From assembly GCA_030581615.1 (NCBI GenBank), contig JAKTTT010000010.1:1-64000 (forward strand): a stretch of 64,000 nucleotides of DNA, in the 5' to 3' direction. The stretch comes from Alloascoidea africana (lineage: Eukaryota; Ascomycota; Alloascoideomycetes; Alloascoideales; Alloascoideaceae). The translations under genes and the position numbers were made by a program. Within the stretch, counting starts at the first letter, position 1. Each line of letters begins with the position of its first letter. Positions 40,090-50,723 of the stretch are shown here, one piece after another. Below the pieces are notes generated by a model. It had not been told where the DNA came from and did no database searches. It saw only the letters and a program-made list of their open reading frames with translations.

Positions 40090-42804
40090 ATGGCATGGGA
40101 CCATCTGTCGCTCGAGAATGCCCATATTGCATACGCCATCATCGGGATCTTCACGTCGGTGTTCTCGCTGGTGTCGCTGTTTGTCAAGGAAAAGCTATAC
40201 ATAGGTGAAGCGACCGTCGCCGCATTGGTGGGTCTCATTGTAGGGCCTCACTGTTTGAACTGGTTTACGCCGACCACATGGGGCAATACCGACTACATCA
40301 CGCTCGAACTCTCGAGGGTTGTGCTGGTTGTCCAGATTTTCGCAGTGGCCGTTGAGCTGCCCAAGAAGTACATGCTGAAGCACTGGTTCTCGGTCTTCAT
40401 GCTCCTGGTCCCCGTTATGACCTTTGGGTGGCTCATCACGTCCGTCTTTGTGTGGAAGCTCTTCCCTGTGCTCACCTGGGTCGAGGGACTCGTCGTGGCC
40501 GCTTGTGTCACCGCGACAGACCCGGTGCTCGCCTCGGCAGTGGTAGGAAAGGGCAAGTTCGCTAAACGAGTGCCGGGCCACTTGAGAAACATACTGTCCG
40601 CCGAATCGGGCTGCAACGATGGTATGGCCTTCCCCTTCACCTACCTTTCGCTGAATCTGATAAAATTTGCTGGACATCCAGGCGAGATTTTAAAAGACTT
40701 CTTTTGCATCACCGTCCTCTACGAATGCCTCTTTGGCTGTATCCTGGGGGCTGTCATTGGCTATTGCGGCAGACATCTCATCAAATTTGCAGAAAAACAA
40801 AACCTGATCGATAGAGAGTCCTTCCTCGTCTTTTATTTCGTTCTTTCCCTGGTTTGCGGTGGCCTGGGCTCGCTGCTGGGCGCAGACGATCTGCTTGTGT
40901 CCTTTGCGGCTGGTGCAGCCTTCTCCTGGGATGGGTGGTTTGCCAGGAAAACCGAGGAATCGCACGTTTCCAATGTGATTGACCTTCTACTGAACATGGC
41001 CTACTTTGTCTACTTTGGTGCAATCATCCCTTGGAGCTACTACAACAAAGCTGAGCTTGGCTTGGATGCATGGAGGCTTGTCGTCTTGGCGATTTTGGTC
41101 ATTTTGTTCCGGAGAATACCCGCCATGATGGCGCTGAAACCGCTAATTCCTGATATCAAAACTTGGAGAGAGGCTCTCTTTTGCGGTCATTTTGGCCCCA
41201 TCGGTGTGGGAGCCGTGTTCATGGTTATCGTGGCTAAATCAGAGCTCATCCATGACCATGCTACGCCGCTTGGTGTGGACGGAATCCCTGATAATATACC
41301 CAATCGCACTTTAATAGTGCTATTGTGGCCAATTGTGACATTCCTCATCATATCCTCAATCGTGGTCCATGGCTCTTCCATCGCGGTGTTCACCTTGGGC
41401 AAACGACTACGGCCCATGACTCTTACAATCACAAATACAACCATGAACAACAACCACTCATGGATGTCCAGACTTCCTAGATTGGATACATCAGGGAGGT
41501 CTTTATCCCTGCATAGAATTGACACCATGGATCCAGCAAATCCAAGCTCCTACAAAAATGGGCTTGGAAGGCTCAGAAAGAGACAGAAGAAGGAGGGCCA
41601 TGTGCCTGAAAACGTGCCTCTTGATCTTGGTAAGAAAGAAGAACAAAGCAATGAAATTGTTATCGAGAAACCCCCGCACCCAAGCTCATCCGACAACTCC
41701 CTGGTCTACGATGATAACCAACCTCAAAAACCTTCTCTCCAGAGTATATCATTTGACCAGCCATCACACCCAGATCAAGAAACAAAAGGCAAGAAAATCG
41801 CTCTATATAAAGAAGGCAACGATTTTATCGTCGAGAATGAAGATGGTGAAACAATCCAGACGCTGCAGGGTCATAAGGATAAAACTCCTGGTCAGGTTGA
41901 TGAAGAGGCTCTTGCTGCTACCTTGCTGAAAGACCAAGCTTCTCCGGCTGCATCCTTACTCTCTCAGACCGATAAGCCTGGCCGCAGGAAGAGACGAAAA
42001 CAGAAACTAACTGCTTATCAACTTGATGATACAATTATTATTGAGAACGAAGAAGGGGAAGTAGTAAGAAGGTACAAAATCAATAAACATGGCATTCCTC
42101 AAAGTCCAACAGAGGGTGGCTCTCCACAAGCCGAATATCATACTCAACAGCGTGTTAGATCTGGCTCTGTTATCGATAAGGCGTTGGCATGGGTTAAGAC
42201 TCCAGTTGCTAGTTACATGAACAAGAGCTCGGGAAGTGGCGCTAATCCAAATAAACCAGGCTCTCCTGTTAAATTCAAATCACCTCAATACGATTTAGAA
42301 GCATCACACTCAACTTCCGGCAATCTGATTCCAGAAGATGATGGTCACGAAAAGTTTCCTTTGAATGGTATCGAGGAAGAGGAGATTGAAAAGAAGCTTA
42401 AAATACTTACCGATCCTTCACATAATCAGCAACAAGAGTCTAAATCAAGAGATGAAGACATTAATTCTTCTGATGAAGAAGAAGAAGAAGAAGAAGGCGA
42501 TGATTATGACAGGTATAACGACCAGGAAGAAACCGAGGTTGAGCGCAAGCGTAGATTGGCTGCATTAGGTCTTAGTAAAGACGATGATGACGATGAAGAA
42601 CCTGAATCTTATGGATCTCGACAAGCCTATAGGAGGCAGCCCTCCGCAATTGCAGAAACCACAGAGGAAGATGATGATGAAGAAGAAGAAGAGATTTATA
42701 GTATCAGCAAAAAGAAATCAACTGAACATTACCCCATAGCTTCACCGAACCCTCAAATCCCCGGAATCAAATGGGATACTGACCCAAGACCATCCAAGTC
42801 TTAA
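40090..42804 (+). CDS. NHA1: Plasma membrane Na+(K+)/H+ antiporter Nha1
   Basis: Single exon, 904 residues from the ATG at 40090 (context AAAAAATGG). The frame runs 25 codons further upstream, but that segment is promoter DNA. The N-terminal ~430 residues hold about 12 membrane segments of a CPA1 antiporter, with the ATDPVLASAV and SAESGCNDGMAFP motifs typical of transport sites. The long cytosolic tail (over 450 residues) is rich in acidic runs and Ser/Pro, as in yeast Nha1, where the tail senses osmotic and salt stress. It includes two related segments, IALYKEGNDFIVENEDGE and YQLDDTIIIENEEGE, which look like an internal duplication. Nha1 exports Na+ and K+ in exchange for H+. A short hydrophilic segment follows the last helix at about residue 437. 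Confidence 0.95.
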   Translation: MAWDHLSLENAHIAYAIIGIFTSVFSLVSLFVKEKLYIGEATVAALVGLIVGPHCLNWFTPTTWGNTDYITLELSRVVLVVQIFAVAVELPKKYMLKHWFSVFMLLVPVMTFGWLITSVFVWKLFPVLTWVEGLVVAACVTATDPVLASAVVGKGKFAKRVPGHLRNILSAESGCNDGMAFPFTYLSLNLIKFAGHPGEILKDFFCITVLYECLFGCILGAVIGYCGRHLIKFAEKQNLIDRESFLVFYFVLSLVCGGLGSLLGADDLLVSFAAGAAFSWDGWFARKTEESHVSNVIDLLLNMAYFVYFGAIIPWSYYNKAELGLDAWRLVVLAILVILFRRIPAMMALKPLIPDIKTWREALFCGHFGPIGVGAVFMVIVAKSELIHDHATPLGVDGIPDNIPNRTLIVLLWPIVTFLIISSIVVHGSSIAVFTLGKRLRPMTLTITNTTMNNNHSWMSRLPRLDTSGRSLSLHRIDTMDPANPSSYKNGLGRLRKRQKKEGHVPENVPLDLGKKEEQSNEIVIEKPPHPSSSDNSLVYDDNQPQKPSLQSISFDQPSHPDQETKGKKIALYKEGNDFIVENEDGETIQTLQGHKDKTPGQVDEEALAATLLKDQASPAASLLSQTDKPGRRKRRKQKLTAYQLDDTIIIENEEGEVVRRYKINKHGIPQSPTEGGSPQAEYHTQQRVRSGSVIDKALAWVKTPVASYMNKSSGSGANPNKPGSPVKFKSPQYDLEASHSTSGNLIPEDDGHEKFPLNGIEEEEIEKKLKILTDPSHNQQQESKSRDEDINSSDEEEEEEEGDDYDRYNDQEETEVERKRRLAALGLSKDDDDDEEPESYGSRQAYRRQPSAIAETTEEDDDEEEEEIYSISKKKSTEHYPIASPNPQIPGIKWDTDPRPSKS

Positions 42805-43427
42805 TTCTTGAACAAAAAAATTTCCAAGATAAAGGCAATGAGGCCTGATCTCACACTAATGTTATTGGCTTTTGAGTTTATTCATGAGTCTTTTTAATCG
42901 TTTTTTTTTTTGTTGCCCACTTTTTAAAGCATGGCTGGCTTGCTCAAAGGAACTTTTTTTTCTTTCTTTTTTTTTTTTTTGCATTCAGCATGGGTTTGTA
43001 AGAACACAATGTTTTGCACAACCATAAGGATGAGAAAAAAAAAAGAAATAACATGATTGAAAGAGCAAGCGAGTCACATCTGCATATACTAATCTTATAT
43101 ATATATATATCGTATGTTTGTCAGACTTTATTGTTTTGCAATGTTTGTTATTGTTGATGTTCCTTTTATTAGGTCATTTCTTTCAAATGTTTGGTGCTTA
43201 TTATAGTCAATTAATTGCTATAAACACACTGATTTTCTTATATACTTAATAATTCTAGAAAACTTGAATGATTTCTAAATCAAGTCTACTATATTTTTTT
43301 GAAGTTTACAACAAAAAAATATGCCATCAATTAAGGTAAATGAGATAACTTATTTACGATATTGTACAAAGTAGAAATTTTTAAAATCCAAAAGATTCTA
43401 TTCAAACTTTTTCATCATTCACACTCT
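42805..43427. other. Convergent spacer with poly(T) and TA runs
   Basis: Holds the 3' ends of NHA1 and SMB1. Long T runs (for example near 42900 and 42970) and a short TA run at about 43098-43110 are the only features. No gene was seen. Confidence 0.5.
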
Positions 43428-44093
43428 TTATCTCTGGTGAGGAGGTCTAAATCCAGGAGGAGGTTGGAATCCAGCTGGAGGAGCGCCGCCAAATCCAAAT
43501 GAACCAGCACCATGACTTCTGACGGGTCCTGCTAAACTCGCGCCCATGCCATTGCCAGTTGAACCACTGGTGCCAAAAGTTCTACCAACGGGCTTTGCGA
43601 TTCCTGGTCCAGGAGTAATTGCAGATGATAGACGTGTTGATGGATCTGAAGGAGGTGGAGCTTCAACAACTATGGAAACAACAGTTTCTCCACGTAAAAT
43701 TATAAGACCCAATGATCTTTTCTCTTCAACCAAAGCAGGAGCAGAAGAACTTGAACCGGAGGCAGTTTGAGCATGGTGAAGCTTTGCAATCTTAGATTTC
43801 TTCGTGACTCGGAATTCCTCTGTGTCTGCAAGTACAAGATTCATGTGCTATATATGCTTGTTAGTTTTTAATTCAAAAGGAGAGAAAGATCTGGTTATAT
43901 TCATACCTTGTCGAAAGCCAAGAGCTGACCAGCAAGCTCTCTCGAGCCAACCGTGGTCACTCTTATCCTATATTTAATCAGATCGGCCTATATCCGTAAA
44001 AATATCGGTTAATTTCGCGTTTCCTAAATGCTCCTCTTTAATCCTCTCTGTTCAAAATGAAAAGTGATGAAAAAGAGATTTTCTTCTTACCAT
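43428..44093 (-). CDS. SMB1: Sm protein B (snRNP core)
   Basis: Three exons on the minus strand, 44093-44091 (ATG alone), 43987-43907 and 43847-43428, with introns of 103 and 59 bp, give 167 residues. Exon 2 encodes Sm motif 1 (LIKYRIRVTTVGSRELAGQL followed by AFDK). Exon 3 starts with HMNLVLADTEEFRV, and Sm motif 2 reads LGLIILRGETVVSI. The Gly/Pro-rich tail ends in a PPPGFRP-like segment as in SmB/B'. The protein is one of seven in the ring around U1, U2, U4 and U5 snRNAs. The branch site CTAAC lies in each intron context (ATTAAC in the first). The first exon contains only the start codon. Confidence 0.93.
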
Positions 44094-44665
44094 TTTGGTC
44101 TTTTTCGAAACGTTTATAACAGCCTTTTATTATTGTTAGTTGAAATTTTCAAAAACTAGCACTTTCAAGTCCTTGTGATTCTGCTCAAATGTCTTACCAT
44201 TGTTACTGTAATTATGATCTATTGTGTTCAACTTGTCTGATGACTTTTATCTGTAATGTTCACACAATTTGGACCTTCTGAAGGTTGTATATAACACCCA
44301 TACACCCATCAACTACAGAGAAAAAGTGTGTGTGCAATGAACGAGGTTACACAAACTAGAAGAGACTCGGGGAGATATTACAAACGACGGTCAAAATAGG
44401 AATATGGAACTGAAAACTTAGGTATGAATGCAAACTATTAATCTGACTGAAGTGTAGATTCAAGTATATACTGTGTTGCTCTAATTAATTACCCTGCCAA
44501 GTCACAAAAATATGGTTGAAACCACGTGATATCCGTTATTGCTCAGATTTGAAAGCGAGCCAGTTTCGATACTTTTATTCACACTGTACATTAAACACAC
44601 GGAATTCGCAACTACAGGTTTGAATTTAGACTGCGCATTTCGACTTTGACCAATTGCAAAACAAG
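44094..44665. promoter_or_regulatory. SMB1-CHZ1 divergent promoter
   Basis: 572-bp AT-rich spacer between divergent genes. It contains ACCACGTGAT at about 44521, an E-box (CACGTG) about 140 bp upstream of CHZ1. No ORF was supported. Confidence 0.4.
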
Positions 44666-45346
44666 ATGTCCAATATTGAAGACTCTAAATCTAATGGTGC
44701 CAAGCCTAGCGACGCTGTTTCGGAGGAAAAGAAGCGAAAAGCTGAGGAAATAGCTTCAGATGCTCCAGATCCCAAGAGGGCAACAACTGCAGACGAGGTG
44801 AATGGTGACAAGCCTGCCAACGACAACGGAAAGGATCAGATAGCAAATGTGGATTCAAAGCCTAAAACTGAAGTAGAAGGTAGCAATAGTAAGCCTGGCA
44901 AGTCTAAAAGTAGGACGAAAGGCAGATATAGATCTCGCGCGTCGCGTCGCTATGATAGTGAACCAGAAGATGAAGATGGCGATGATGATGACGAAGAAGA
45001 TGACGAAACTCTTGAACGCAAGGTACGTATTTATCGCTTTTTTTTTTTTTCGTGTTTGACGCTCTGCTTATCTGATTAACACTGCCATTTTTTTTTTTTT
45101 TGGTAGTTTGAGGAAGAAGAGGATAACGAAGATTCCTTTGAGGAAATCGATACAGCAAATATTATCTGGTCAGGCCGACGAACACGAGGAAAAGTTATTG
45201 ATTTCCAAAAAGCAGCAGCCGAGATAGATCAAGAGGAAGCTGAGAAAAAAGCTTTGGCTGTTGCTAATAAAGGAAAGGGAAAGAGTGTTGCTAATGGTGA
45301 TGATGACGATGAGGATGAAGAGGATGATGAATATGTTGCGAATTGA
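44666..45346 (+). CDS. CHZ1: Histone H2A.Z-H2B chaperone Chz1
   Basis: Two exons, 44666-45022 and 45107-45346, with an 84-bp GTACGT...TAG intron, give 198 residues. Exon 1 is charged and low complexity with an SKSRTKGRYRSRASRR basic patch followed by an acidic DDDD/E run. Exon 2 holds the CHZ motif (IDTANIIWSGRRTRGKVIDF) and a final acidic tail. The chaperone delivers H2A.Z-H2B dimers to the SWR1 complex for exchange into chromatin. The protein is intrinsically disordered, so only the CHZ motif identifies it, but that match is good. The ATG at 44666 was chosen, as the four upstream in-frame codons begin at TTG. Confidence 0.88.
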
Positions 45347-47858
45347 GTTCCGGGAAAATTAATGATGTAAAACAAGAAGTGTAATAGAAGCCTTTACCCC
45401 AAAAGAAATGAGTTCTAACCCTGATGCTTTGGAAGCAAGGATAGAAAGCTCATAGATACAAAGTCGACAAAGCCCATTTTGTATATTGAATAACTTGCTA
45501 AATATGCTGTATATTAATGGCGGTAGTCCTTGACCAAACGTGCCTGAGCCTTGCACTCTTGTAGTACCATAAATAGATAACAGATCCTGATGACTTTCGA
45601 AAGACAAATTTAGACGTCTTGAAACTGATGGTTGAATAAGGGCATTGGAAAGGCTCGGGTATTTTTGGTATAGTCAAAGAGCCTACATACAGCTTTCAGG
45701 TTTCTTACCACTCAGCGTATATCCTTTGAATCTAGAAAATGGCAATATGCCTGTTGAAGTTCCAGTGATGAGGATTGGTCATTCTGAAACATTATTTCGC
45801 ACTTTGAACAACCTGGCTGGTGGTTTTCGGGTATCTCCTTGTCTAGAAACAATGAAAGATCTTAACGCTCCTTTGGGATCTTTTTGAATGTATTAATTTT
45901 CATTGAACAACGTTTTCGGGTACAAATTGTTGTTAGAACAACATGCCAGGAGCTCTGTTTGGATAATGGGATGGCAATTACAACAATCAAACGTTTTTTT
46001 GTACTTTTTTTCGTCCTCAACACCGTAGGGTGTGTTAGAGATTACTGAAGTTCCCATCCGCAGAATTCAATCCCTTAGAGGTATCCCATAAGTGTGACCA
46101 GTGCTGAAAAAAAAAAAGGGACATTATATCTTGTAATGAATCCCGTTGTGCTGCCAAAACTGTTCACAAGGCCAGAGATCTCGGTTTTGTCCATCAACAT
46201 AATGACTAGTGATTTCCCATCACACTTCTCTTGAGACTAATCCCTACAAAACTAAGCGTTTTTCTCCCTGTAGAGTTCGTTACATGCCTGTTTCTGATGT
46301 TTATGGTGTTGAAAGGAATTACTGATGGATGGCGCCAAAGTGTTCCCCACAGTACAAATACAATGTTGAAATTTTCGAGGTTATTCAATGTTGGTATGAG
46401 ATGAAGGCGGTTCCACCAATGCTTCTTCCCTCAAGAAGGCAGATACTGGTATTGCGATCGAAGGCGCTTCAAATACTGCCCGTTCCGCTGCAGATATCAT
46501 TTTCCTTTTCCCCCGAGACTGTTTATCATTTTGGTGCCTTGAAGAATTTCTCCAATAAATGTGCAATTGCGCCGTATTCCGTTTTGCTCTTGCCTTTTTA
46601 CAATTTGAATATCTTCCTCTATCTATGAATCATATTATCCTTGTGTCTATACCTTCTTTCCCAACATTGCTATTCTAGTCTTTATTTTCCTTTGGATAAA
46701 ACAGCTTACCATATTACATATCTAAACCCACAATGCTGCTGTCATTAGTTTAACCTTCACTATTCGACCGAACTAAGACTGCAGTAAGCTTTAAACAATT
46801 AACAGATATAGAATATCCAGAACAGTGCAGACAATCCTTGTCTTGATAATCGTTTTCTACTGCTTGCAGCCGCTTGTTCCTGTAGTTATTCGATGCCAGA
46901 ATCTTGATCTGCCATTATTTCAATCTTATCGAAGAATCCAGTTCGAACAGAGCACTATGTATTGCTTGTTGTTAAAAGTTTTGTCTTCTCAGTCAAAAAA
47001 TGGAGGTTTTCTAGCAACGACTGATACTTGTCTAGATAAACTCTAAAGTAGATAACGTCCCGTTATGACTCTACTGCTCTTTGTTGATTCAGCTGTTGTA
47101 GTTAGTCTCTGAGTAACTACTGCTGTACCAGCAATTTTCACACAATCCGAATTTGCCTTTCTTACGACGGTTGATATTTTAAAGCTCTGCTTCTCCATTT
47201 CTGTCCCCCTAAAATCTCTTCTGCTTTTATTCGTACTACTATTGAATTTGGAGGAAAAGTCAGTAACAGGTATAGGAATAATATGGCGAGGGCTAGGCGA
47301 AGAGTTTTTTCTCAACGTTCCTTTCGAGTTGTAAACCGAGAAACCTGTTTCCAATAGAGTCTCTTCCAAGACTTGTAGATCACAAAATGTTCATCCAATA
47401 CTAGGAGAATCCCAGAATATTTATCAAATTTCCGAAATTAAAGTCTGTTATCAACATCTCTGATTCCTCAAATCTGGGGAACGTCCCAACTCTGATCCCT
47501 GTACTGTTATCAGATTAAAAGCTTTGGTTAAAATAGCTGTGGAATATGATTTAAGTTGATGGGGGGTTTTTTACAGGCAGTTTTTTTATTTTTTTGAAAA
47601 TATGAAATTAATGGCTGGTTTTCTGAAAGCAGACTATACAAGTTCTATTAACAGAAATATAAACATGTTATAGTTTTGAACCCTTATATACAACGACAAT
47701 AGGAAATAAACCTTAAAAATACAAATATGGTACGGACATCAAATGCAGAACAATGGTTAGAGCAAAAAAAACACAAAAATGGAGGACTTCTGAGTTGATG
47801 AGTTGGACATTAGTGGTTGGGAGCAGAAGCATGATGGATAAAAAACGAGATGCAGGAC
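45347..47858. other. Gene-poor region, 2.5 kb
   Basis: Short ORFs lie in both strands, none with a recognised domain. Minus-strand frames at 46381-46566 and 47043-47369 have somewhat protein-like composition but no start context or homology that I can name. They could be remains of a decayed gene. Confidence 0.4.
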
Positions 47859-48317
47859 CTAATTTGTCTTTCTGAATGCCATTGATATAATATCACCAAC
47901 TTGGTAATCAGGCAGCATTCTCTGAACTGCAAAGGCTGCAGAGTCATCGCACCCTCTAACGTGTCCACAGTAAATACCCTTATAAAACATAACGGTCCAT
48001 GCTTCACCATTCCCATGACCGTTTGTGGGTAGAAACTGTGCGTTCCAATCGAAATCGGGTCTGCTTCTATCCTCTATCTTCTCTTTAAACTCCAGATATT
48101 CTTTAAGTGAAACAACATGGAAGTTCAAGTCTCTGTATTGCTTTGAAGAATGCTGGATCGCTTTCGCAAAGCTCAACTCATTAGAATTTAGGTTTGATGT
48201 TTTGAAGAAGCAAAGAACAGAGTGCTTTTCCTTCATGGCTCTGTTATAGGCATTCTGACTCTTTATTATCAATGTTGAGTCAAAATGGTGATGGGAAGAA
48301 TCAAACATGGTTGCCAT
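47859..48317 (-). CDS. Thioredoxin-fold-like protein without a CxxC active site
   Basis: 152-residue single-exon ORF, ATG at 48317, with a TATA-like TTTATACACT just upstream. The order of elements suggests a thioredoxin fold: a helix, then a KHSVLCFFKTSNLNS strand and turn, a helix, an FHVVSLKEYL strand, and later AWTVMFYKGIYCGHVRG matching the beta3-beta4 hairpin of thioredoxins. The position of the redox CxxC is occupied by SNLNS, so oxidoreductase activity would not be expected. No named family was recognised. Such proteins can act as binding modules. The isolation in a gene-poor region makes it a lineage-specific or fast-evolving gene candidate. Confidence 0.6.
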   Translation of the reverse strand: MATMFDSSHHHFDSTLIIKSQNAYNRAMKEKHSVLCFFKTSNLNSNELSFAKAIQHSSKQYRDLNFHVVSLKEYLEFKEKIEDRSRPDFDWNAQFLPTNGHGNGEAWTVMFYKGIYCGHVRGCDDSAAFAVQRMLPDYQVGDIISMAFRKTN

Positions 48318-50723
48318 AGTGTATAAAATGTTGCTGGTTTGTCTTTATTGTCGTTTGCTCAATTGCTATGCTGTTAAAAGTAGAAGAAACTCTTGAAGAA
48401 ACAATAGAGCACCAAGAGCAGACATCTTGCACTTTTATACTTTTTTTTTCTTCCCACTGTTTTCATGTTATTTTTCTGGCCAGCATTTAAAATTCCATTG
48501 AAAAATGCAAGGCAGGTGGCAATGCTAGAAACGTCGGGACATGAAAAATAATAGCACCTTCCCAAACAAACAATCAGCATAATAGCCGTGTCTTTATTCC
48601 AGAAGGGTCTAGATCCCAACCCAGGCTTTAGCTCTGAATGAACATTTCTCTAAAAACTGAGACAAAGTCCAGTTATTCATAAAAAGATGATTCTTGGGTG
48701 ATTATGGGTTAACGCCTTTCTAGTCGTTGAGAATGAGATCACGGTTTCACTTTTGGCTAGATTGAAATCTACAGAGTCTAGTATAATTCCGCCATGTACT
48801 CCAGTCCTTGTTTTTAACGACATTTTAAATGTTGAATTTGAACGATAACTGAATTATATTAAGTCATAGTAAGATACGGACTTGCAGGGGGGAAAATGGA
48901 CCTAACTACAAATTTTAATTTAGATTGAGAGTTATACTATGCGAAAAAAAAACTGGAGCAGGAACAGATATCGTTCTAAAAAGATGATTCAAATAAGGGC
49001 ATTGTTCTTCCAGAAATGTATCAAAATCTAGGTTTGAAAAAAATGGAGAACTAGAGAGTATGACATCAATCGCTCACTTTCTTTCCTTTTGCCTCTATCG
49101 GGTAATTATCCATTCCAATTCCGACCAAGAGCATGATCGATTATCTAAAAGGCCAAAAAAATAAGACTCACCATTTCCCAAAGGTATAGAGACTAGTCTT
49201 CTTCTGGATAGACACGCTATAATTCATAAGAAGTCTATCTGATTCGGTTTTTTTTTTTGTTGTTCGTTCTCAGTTTTCCTGTTCGATTGTAACACAACCA
49301 GACTTAAAAGAGACATTTTTGTCTCTTAATGGATACTTGCTTCTTTCAAGTAAGAAAAAAAAGGGACACTTAACAAGTATGTCCCATCCATCATCTCTGA
49401 AACAAATACAACAATTTTCTTATTTTCTTTTTTCCCACCTTGAATGTGCAAGAGAAGACAAAAAAAAAGTCTGGAGTTACATAGTTAAATTAGCACGCAG
49501 GTTTGGATGAGGAAACTTTTTTTTTTAGCAAATGATTCGAAATTCCGATAATAAGAGGAATTCTTAATTCCCAAATCCAGTATACAACGATAGAAAAAAT
49601 TAGTTCTATTTTTGTTTTTGCTATGGGTTTACTATTAAACGGTTTTTGTATTTATGTTTGCATACAACTGCAAAAACCAGTTAAAAATTGTAATTTAATA
49701 TTGGTACCATATGTTTCCAAAAGAGTTATCAATTTCTACATTGTTCAACTTTTTAAACTTGATAAACTGTAGTGACAAAAAAGTAGATAACTTGAAGCAT
49801 TAGTTGGAGCTTGAAATACACCGCCACAACTTTCTAACAACAAGTTGAATCATTCTTGAGTATTGATCCCAACTGGTATGTCCATACTGGGAGGACATTT
49901 GGATGAAAGTAGTCATTCAGCTTGGCTTTGAATCTGTGTATACAATTTTGTGTATACATATCTGTGATGATCAGCTATGTCAAGCTACCTCACTCATTCC
50001 ACCCGGATTTTGATCCAACCATTTACTTCCTTCTTGATAATTAAGACAGACTATGGAAAGGCTTTTTTAACAATAGAAAGGAGTGGATCACCATTTTAAC
50101 GTCAAACGTAACAGTAAGGCTCTATTTCTAGAATCTTTGATGATAGTGTTCAACAATACATTCTCTTAATGTCGAACTACCAGAAATTACCATTTATGTT
50201 AGCTGGCAATTTAGAAATAAACGTACTAATGTACTAACCATCTTATTAAAAAAAAAGTGGAGAAAATCATTCTAACCTTAAAGATACACACACACTATTG
50301 TACTGTAACTACAAAGTTCCTTTCTTGATAAAATTCTTGATTCCACTTCTATAAAATATGTAAAATGACAAGTCAACAAAGTATAACTAATAAACAAATA
50401 TATATCGTATTAACCGCAACAAAGAACAAAGTAAAAGAAAAAGAAAAAAGGTTTGTTGGATATTAGCTTCATTTTTTTTCCATTTATGTAGTTTGACAGA
50501 AGGCAATAATATTCGAGAAAGAAGGAAATAAAAATAACCAAATCAAGTTTCCAAAGAAGACACAGGAGCAAAGGTCATAGCGTTTCAAATAATATAATAG
50601 TATACTTAAAACATAACATAATATATGGAGGAAAACGAACAGGTATAAACAAATGAAGAGAAAAAGATTGGTTGTGATTAAAAAAGAAAAAAAAAGAAAA
50701 GTCAAACACGAAAAAAAAAAATT
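48318..50723. other. Gene-poor AT-rich region, 2.4 kb
   Basis: No supported ORF, RNA gene or repeat. It includes the 3' region of the SREBP gene near its right end (50600-50723) and many A/T runs. Confidence 0.5.

Noticed and set aside
47043-47369. Minus-strand 108-codon ORF
   Set aside because: Ser/Thr-rich with no recognisable family, and its neighbours are random ORFs. Kept only as a possible relic.
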